A DNA stretch of 64,000 nt from assembly GCA_015143295.1 (NCBI GenBank), contig CM026564.1:13504416-13568415 (forward strand). Direction: 5' to 3'. The translations under genes were made by a program, and so were the position numbers. This document shows, one piece after another, positions 29,101 to 38,100 of this stretch. A model generated the notes under the pieces. The model was not told the DNA's origin. It did no database searches and saw only the letters and a list, made by a program, of their open reading frames with translations. The DNA is from Tetracentron sinense. Taxonomy: Eukaryota > Streptophyta > Magnoliopsida > Trochodendrales > Trochodendraceae. Each line of letters opens with the position of its first letter. Positions within the stretch are counted from its first letter, which is position 1.

Positions 29101-32100
29101 AATTCTCCTACTAGTACACTTGTGCTAGTTTGGGAAAGATCTTGTTTCCACACACTTGTGTACAAAACATTCCAAACGGCTCTATGTTAAAATAGCTAAT
29201 AAAATCGGCCTAACAGATTAGCCCAAAACTACTCCTATTTTGTATTATTCCACAATATTGCATATGGAATTCCAAACTTTGTTTTTTTTTTAAAAAAAAA
29301 ACGGTCATCATCAGTTTTCCATGTGAAAAACTAAAGAAAAGAAAACATTCCAAAAATTTGAATTCAACTCAAGATGGCAGACTAAATATAGGCAGATAAG
29401 ATATTTGAGAAAATATGGCCCTACAAAATTTTTATCTCAGAATCATATGGAAATGCTATCTGTTTTCTAAATGAAGCACCCTTATTTCTATAGTATTTCC
29501 TTACCCTTGCAAAGAAGATCAGATATAAACACAGAAGCATCCAAGGTTATTAAATCGTAATCGAATCGTAAAATCATTTTAGGACTGATTCGATTTAAAT
29601 CGGGATTCAAACCGTAAATCGTAAGATTCAATCCATTATTTTAAAAAATATTTAAAAAATACAAAAAATTACTTAATGAATCAGAAAAATAGAATAATCT
29701 ATTATCCAAAAGGTTTCATTCATATTTATTTATAAAAGAAAGTAATGAATTTTTCATTGCATACACTATAAAAAAATGCAAATGATCTCCCTAAAATTTT
29801 AAAAAAACCAATATCATTAAAGATAAATCAACAAAAGTAAACTTATATAATCATGTTACATGAGATTAAGTATCAAAAGACTTGTATAATTAAAAAGACT
29901 AATAAAATAAACTATCAAGTTTTTCCAAAATCCAACTCCATCATCTTTTTCATTCTTTCATCTCCTCTCCTTTCACAACAACAGAGAGACAACCTAAATA
30001 GGGGTTTTGGCATTTCCGTAATAGTGGTTTTCCTGTTTCTTCTCTTTTCATAAAAATCATAAAGTACCTTTAGAAAATCAAAAGAATAAAAAATATTTTT
30101 TGAGTATTGGTCCGTAAAAGGGGTTTTGTGCTCAAATTGTATGAATCGCATGAATCTTACGATTTGAATCGCAAATCATAATATGAATCGCAAATCAAAT
30201 GAGATTTACTCAATTAAGATTTTCACCCCCGATTTGAATCGTTTTGATTGGGATTCAAATCAAATCGTAAGATTTGAATCGTAAATCGCAAGGATTTAAC
30301 AACCATGGAAGCATCAACAACTTCTCACTTCCTTCATTGTATTTTTTTCAATCTCATACAAACGATCTTTGCAACATATTAGAAAATTGTACAGAAAAAT
30401 ATCAGAAAATCAGAACATGAAATGTTTTTTATTTTTAAAAAATAAAATAATAAAAGAAGAAATTGAACCCCAAATGAGTTAAAACCCACCTGCAATCTTG
30501 AAATCATGGAGGATGTAATCAGTGGAGTCAGAAAAACCCTTCTCATTCATTGGCATCAATAACCGGATGAGACTTGCGAAAGACCATTTGGACTCCTGCG
30601 GTTTGAGCTCGTGCTTCAACCAGATCAGCTCCCAACTGCGGACAATGAGAACCAGCCAAAATCCATGTCTTCAAGAATCAAAATCAACCCCAAAAAGAAA
30701 CCCCAAATCAGAACTCTTCAATGAAAACCCCTATAAATGAAAAACACAACACAAAAACCATATCTTTGGGTTCTCAGTACGAAGACAGAATGCTGCCTAG
30801 CCAATATTTACCTTTGGATTCTCAATGTGTGATGCTTAAGAATACCATATGACAAAGAGAGTAAATATTGGTGTTTAGTTTGATTTAAAATTTTTTTTTT
30901 GGAGTTTCAGAATAAATGAGTCTCGGGTAAATTTATGGGGGAGATGAGCGGTCTTTACATCGGAAGAGGAAAATAGTTTCTTTGGAAGAAGAAGAGAGCT
31001 ATAAAAACTCTTGGAAGATGAGACAGAATTTGGTTGAGAAATATTAATGAGACTTTAAGAAAGGTGACGTGGCAACCAAAAACACAAAAAGCAGATCAAA
31101 TAGGGGTGCCATGTAAGCACCCCTATTTCTATAGTATATATAATTACCAGTAACCTCAGAATTGTACTTATGATGTGTTTCGGTTGCATGATGTATTGCA
31201 ACCAGCCATTCTTTGAACTTCCAGAGTATTTTGTTTATAGAGATCAAGCCATCAAGGTGAAAATCAGCAACCATCTCAGGTGTCACATTATTGTCCCTTA
31301 TATTCTGATTCGGACAGTTTTCTTATCTTGATATGCTTTGGATATCTTATCTCATATTTATGCCATTTTTTCATATCAAAATTGTCAAGTTCCTAAAGGC
31401 CGATATTTTCGTTGACATAATAATAATTGTAGTTTTTTTGTGGAACGAGGAAAGCTGGGGTTAGGCAGGCCCCTACCAGATATATAAATATAAAATATAA
31501 ATAATAGAGATACTGAAGAGAGGGAAGAAAAAAGAAGGGATAAAAGAAAGAAAAAGAAAACACGAGCAAGGCCCTAGGGAACTAAGACCCCCAGGAGCAG
31601 GGTAGAACTTTTTGCATTACATTCTTATTTGATATTAAAATAGAGGGTGGTTGAAGTATCATCTATAGGTGGATTTAACCCAATGCATATGTGGTTCATC
31701 ACCTTATTTTTCAGTTCTGCATTAGGGTTCGTGGTTGCACTTGTGGATCCCTCGGTGAACATGAATTGGATGACGGATGACTCAACGCATGTTAAATCTA
31801 TTTCATTGTGATGTTGTGAAGTTCTATAAATCTAGACCACAATTATCTTACAATCCTGCCTATTCATCGCTTCTTTGGCTTTTTTGAAGCTTTGAATTAC
31901 TTTTATTTCAGCAAGTATATGTATCCTCTGACTTGAGATATATCATTGAATGATATGCAGAACTTTTTTTTATATGGGTATGGCGCTATATTCAACTTTC
32001 TAGCCATTCTTGGAACCGCCGTTATTAAAGGTATGGACACCGAATTTCTGTTGTAAATCAATTCCATTCACAAGTTTAGATAGAATAGGAGAAGACTGCA

Positions 32101-35100
32101 TGTGAAACTTCTGTTAGATCTTTAGTGTCAGAGAGCATGGTTTAATTAACAACTTTTATCATCACACCAAGGGGAGCTTCTTTTGTTTATATTCTTTTTG
32201 ATTGATAAGCACCAGTTTGTATTCTCACAGATAAGATCCAGCTCCATTTAGGGAATGTTAGGAAGCAGTTTTCTTTTTCACATAACTAGCTAGGATAATG
32301 ACATATGTTTACGAAGTTGAACAATAAAAAAACGAGAGTTGGAAGACATGGCCGAGTTCAAGTGGTAAAGCCTAGTGGTGTTCATACTCTAAGCCTGAGT
32401 TCAAGTCCCGCCCTCACCGATTTTCTCCAAAGGACTACATTATGTGTGTTGAGGTTGATCCCCAATGCACACATAGGTGTAGGACTTGGAAGTAGGCTCC
32501 CAACCCTTAGAAAAAAAAATGGGCTTACCTGGTAGAAATTCCAACAAATTTATTGCTCCCTGTGTTGTGTGTTCAACTCCCACTCCTTGACTTACCCTGG
32601 TGTTTGTAGGGAAAATCCCGAGTGGGTCGATGCGGACACCTAAAGGGACTAGTCCTTGCCTCGAAGGGTTTCGGAGACCCTCCGCTACCCAAAAAAAAAA
32701 GTTACTGTCCCTACATGCTGACTAAGCACCTTTCAAGGCAGTACGCCTAGACAAACATGCCCTAGCTGTCTTAAATTGTTAGATTTTCTATATTTGCCAA
32801 CCCCGCACCCTCCCCCCCTGCCCAAAAAAAAAAAAAAAATCTTTGTGTATTTTTTTGCTCAACAAATTTATCATTAAGTTTAACCGTATTACCCTTTATG
32901 TTGATGATTTCTGCTGAATTAGTTACCATCATATTTAGGGGTAAAATATCTATAGTACGGTTGGTACCAATGTTTTAAAACGTGAAGGCGTGAAGCGAGG
33001 CATTAAGACCTCAAGATGTGTGAGGCTTAAGCTTCACAAGAAAGCTTCATGCTCTCTCATTTTAACAAATAAATAAAATATAAGAAAATTTTGAATCTAG
33101 TGGCTCGAAAGTTTTGCAATGTTTACTTGGAAAATAGTGTGAACTAGACTCAAAGGGTTTTAAAAGCCTAATACATTAAACATGATAAATTTAGTTGAAA
33201 CAAATATCATCATCATCATTTTCAATGTTTTATCTGAAATAAATACAGTGTTATTTGTTATTAGTTGAAATAAATAACAAATTGAAAAAAAAAACCGACA
33301 TTTAAGTCTCAGTTGTGGATAGAATCCCAATTTTCGTTAATGTATGAGGTGTACGCCATAGACATAAAACGAGCTTCAAGGCATGAGGTGCGTGCCTCAT
33401 GTGAGCCTCACACTCATAGTAACAAAGTTCGGATTTGGGAATTATTCGAAAGAGGATAAGTTCGAAAAAAAAGGGAAAAAATCGGTAAATTCGGGATAAG
33501 TTCAAAAAAAAATAAAAATTAATAATTATAAAAATAAGAACGTGATACCAACTAATCCATCTACCAATCTTGATATATTGACATCTTTTACTATGTTGGA
33601 CATGTATCCCAATTCCTAAAAAATAAGCATAATGTAAACTCGCGAATTTAAGAAAATAATTGCATAAGGCTTAAGCAAACTTTATGTAATTTAAGAGAAA
33701 AGAATAATCTAAATTACATGTTTGTATATGCGAATCAGATTATATAAGCAATTCAAAAATGTAAAGAAACGAGAAAAATAATAATCTAAATAGATAAAAT
33801 CATAATAGCAATATATGAGTGTATTTATTTGGCATAACATATTAATTTAGCAATATAGAATTAGCTTAGAATAAATAACACAAATCATATTTTCTCTTAG
33901 TTCCATTGAAATTCAACAGACTAAACAACGTGCAAAATCATTTTTTTTCTCTCAATTCAATCGAAAGTAATTAAAATCCTAAAATAACCTACTCGAATAG
34001 AGTTTTCTCCTTCTTCTATCAGTTGGCGACTTCAGTTAAATGGAGATTTCTCATGTGAAATAATTATCGGATTTTAGTAACAATTCTATTGCTAATAGAA
34101 AGTCTATTTTGCCCTCATTCTTATTTTAGAATGCCGAATAAACATGAACAAATAAATTGTGAGAAATCTTCCTCTGGAATAAGTTCAGAATAATTCGTTA
34201 GTTCTATGGTTCAAAACCCCGAAAATTCGACTCGACTCAAAAGTTAGCTAGGTCGAGTAACTCGGAAAACTTAACTCGGTCCTTTCGCGAATAATTCATC
34301 AGTTCGGGAAAAGAAGCCTTTTTAAACGGTACCCTTTAAAAAATGAATAGTTTGGGAACAATTCAGGAATTATTCGAGAACTTTGTTACTATGCTCACAC
34401 TTTGAGGCGTGAGCCTCAAGGCGTTTTCCTTAAGTCTCGCTCTGAGGCGAGCCTCGAGGCGTAAGCCTCACATGCTTTTTAAAACATTGGTTGGTACCAT
34501 GCCCCCCTTCCTCCAACCTAATTACTACTTTTCCATGTTACTTATGCTATTTTTTTATAAAATGGTAAATTAGTAATTTTGTTGGAGGGAGAACAGGGGT
34601 ATTTTAGACTTATTACCCCTAAAAGTAATTGTTGGATGAATGGGTGTTAAATCCAATCAACCCTCTAGGGATTTTAAATTAGTTCGTTCATATATTCAAT
34701 ATGATTAGATTTAGGATAGTTTCCTACTTTGATTAGGTTTCATTAATAACCTATCGTGTAGCCTATTTAAACCCATTTTGGGTACTGATTAAGAAATTCA
34801 AGCTTCTGTCTACATGGTGTTAGAGTGGTAGATCTGCCGCCTTTGGTAGTCCTCTATTGATTCCGTCTTCTGGCGGGCATGTCGCTCGCTAGACCTCCAT
34901 GGATTCCCTCCATTTTAGTTATCTACTTTCAAACGTTGTCTCTCACTGTTTGGTCTTCGTAATCATTAGAGCAAGGTTGAAAAAAAGAAGGCAGCAAAAG
35001 AAGAAGAGAGGTAAATGCATCCTTTTGCCTCTCAATGCCTCTGTCTTCAACTACTATGGCCGTATTAGTGGCATCTACACCAGCAGCAGCAGCAGCAGCA

Positions 35101-38100
35101 GTAGCATCGACGTCTTCGTCGAGCAATCTCCACCACACTGGCGGTTGATGCTCTCTCATTTTTTCACCGTCGATCATTCTTTGACGGATTGCGATGGTTG
35201 GTCACTGGAGGAGTCAGTCATTTGTATGATTCCCGAATTAGGAGAAGATCACTCTCTGTTCCCCTCTGGATTTCCTGTTGTTGGTTTGGTTGGGGATGAT
35301 GCCGATTGGGATATTGTCGGCAGATGCCGATTTCTATGCCTATGACGATGCATATTGAAAAAAGCGAGGTAGAAGGAGTACACTATCAGCCATAAGTGGT
35401 GGTATCTTGGTGGAGGGAGCTGGTGGTGGTGATGGTACAGTTGTGCAGCCTTGGCCATAAGAGGTAGTGGAGGTGCAGCCATGGTCCATGAGCAGTGCTG
35501 ATTGGTAGTGCTGTTACAGTGCAGGTGGAACCGTGGTGGTGGTTGCCCATTGCCGGGTCGAAGGGTTTCCCATTTGTTCAAGAGGAGAGATGAGTCAGAG
35601 AGAGAAGAGAGTCGAGAGAGATCGATTGTTGAGATTTAGGGTTTTGGGTGGTGAATTTACTACCATGACCCCATCTTTCCTTTCAATCATTGGTAATGTA
35701 AGTCAAAAAAAAGGGAAGAGAAAAAAAAAGGTTTTCTCAACCCATGTATGTATGGCCAATAAAGGTCTGCATGTGTTATGTCCTTGGGGCCCACTTGTTC
35801 AGCCTGTGTGTTCGACTCTTTGTGGCCTTTCGGTTTGGCCCGTATCTCTAGTCAGTTGAAGCTCGATTAATTTAATTTTGGGTATTTCTGTTCACCAAAC
35901 TCTAGTTGGTCCATCCTAAGGATTTTTTTTTGGCAGAGGGAGGGGGCCTGTTGCATGTATGGGTGTTGTACCCAATCAGCCCTCTAGGGATGTTAAGATT
36001 GGTTCATTCAAATGTTAGATATGATTAGATTAGATTTATGATAGTTTCCTACTTTGATTAGGTTTCCATTAATAACTTATCTTGTAGCCTACTTAAACCC
36101 ATTTTGGTTTCTGATTAAGAAATTCAAGCTTTTAGTATTTTCTGTCTACAGTAATGATGCCCATTATTTCTGATATTCCATCAACCCAGGAGAATTTGAT
36201 TAAAAAAATAGAGAGAGATATGCAAAATGCATAAACATGGGGGCAAATATGCACAACCGGGCAGACTATGAATTCCTGCCTATGATTGAGCTGAAAAATA
36301 TTGAAGTTCATGTTAACCATCAGTAATCAGAGAGAGTAGACATTATTGCTCTGGTAGAAGCATCTTGAAGGATGTGATGTGATCAAGCTAAACCATCACA
36401 GGGAACCAAAGTTATTGTTCTGATATAATATAAACATGTGATCAATGCCATCAGTTTCTCTACGCTTTGAGTAAAGGGAACTAGACTTGAATATGATTGA
36501 GTTGAGTTGACTTTGTGATACTTTTTAGCATTCTCCCCTTTTGATCCATTTTGAAGGTTCCCAACATTTGAATTTGCCTAAAAGAGGAAGTGAATATATA
36601 TTGTTAGGGAGAACAGTTTCATCTTCAAACAAGGGAAGACAAGAACTATGTGGACAAGTTAGCAAATGAGTTTTTATTAGTGCTTATTATATGTGTAAAT
36701 AGAAGTATCAGTAGTGGCATTCACTTTGGTGTCTTGAATGTTTCCAGGTCCCAGTAGCTTTGATATCCTGCAAGGACATTCAAAGGCTACCATGTTTTTA
36801 ATATTCAACAATGCGGCACAAGGGATTCTCTCCTCATTTTTCTTCAAATATGCAGGTCTGCTATTTTTCTTAATTGCTTAGTTTTAATTCGTGCGGAGTA
36901 TTTAAGTTGAAATGTTTTTCTATTGTGCTTCAATTAAACTTCATTAAGAATAACAATTTTCCATGTCGGACAAATATTGATGAAGCTCAAGGATGAGACA
37001 CTGATGATGTTGGCACAAATATTGATGATGTAAGGAGAAAAACTTGAAGGATATATTTTCTTTATAGTACATGTGGGCAAATTTCAAGAAATTCCTATGG
37101 TTTTCTGATTACAGAAATCATTGTTTTGAAACTGGATCAGTGACCAAACCCTTTGGGGGTGATGTTCACCAGTTCAACCGGCTGTTTTGGCTGGTTCAAC
37201 CGTAAGATTGGAAAACAAGAAGCTATGGGAAACAACTTAAGAATAGGAAAAATCTTAAAATAAGGATACAATCTAAACATACTAAAAAATAAGCTGAATT
37301 ATAATATAAAATGCATCATGACATTAGCAATGCATTCAATTTCAATCCTTTATAGTTTATAGTGTAAAGTAAGAAAGTGTGAATCATTGATGGATTCATC
37401 TATTCCTTATGGAAATATCCCATATACATTACTTTAAGGAAAACTACATGGATAGAAAGTGTAAACAAATTAAATAAACATGTACTCTCACAATCTTTCC
37501 TTTTCTGTGGAGAGAGAGGAGAAGCTTCTTGGGATTTCAAAATCTGAGAGATCGAAAATCCAAAGAGGAAAAGAAACTTCAAGGTTCTGTTCCTGCGACG
37601 ACCGATCTATTTCGCTTAGAGAGATGATTTTTTGCGTTAGCGTGTGCACGGTGAAACTGGGAACTGGCTTTGCCAACGGTTCACAAAAATCCCAAAAACC
37701 ATAAATGGCAAAAAACTGCGATTTTCTTTAGAAAACTGTAAGAACCAACCGTGTAAACTGAAAACGAGAACCAGTGACCAGCTCAGACGATATTTAAAGC
37801 TTGGACGCCACAACATTTTTCTGATTAGATTCCAGCCATTTGCCAAGCCCATACACCTGGAAAATAGCAAGAAAACCAAGATTTAATCACCAAAACTATT
37901 TCTTCTCCGGAACCCTATAAATGAAGGCCGACAGAATTTCAACGGTCCGAAGATAGAAAAGAGTCTTTGAAGCTTTTACGCTGTATCTGATTTATAGATT
38001 TCTTTCCCATCGCTACATAATAGTCATTAGTGCGTAATCTGATTGTATACCACCACTGATAAACACAAGAATAAGCAATATTCACTGGGCCGAGAGCACA

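Larger units (their letters stand above)
24619..30994 (+). repeat. Direct duplication, copy 2 (holds exons 6-8 again)
   Basis: Directly abuts copy 1. At the junction, ttggaagaagaag runs into gagctaactcatgac. At the far end the same ttggaagaagaag runs into agagctataaaa, the single-copy sequence. The shared string gaag is the only microhomology. Copy 2 also repeats the Copia Gag piece (24,626-24,874) and LTR (25,492-25,743), so the duplication is younger than the Copia insertion. Confidence 0.95.

Noticed and set aside
35249-35581. 110-codon minus frame rich in His and Pro, and 108-codon + frame at 35,533
   Set aside because: They overlap GC-rich cargo of the short LTR element, have low-complexity composition and no recognised domain. 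Treated as chance frames.
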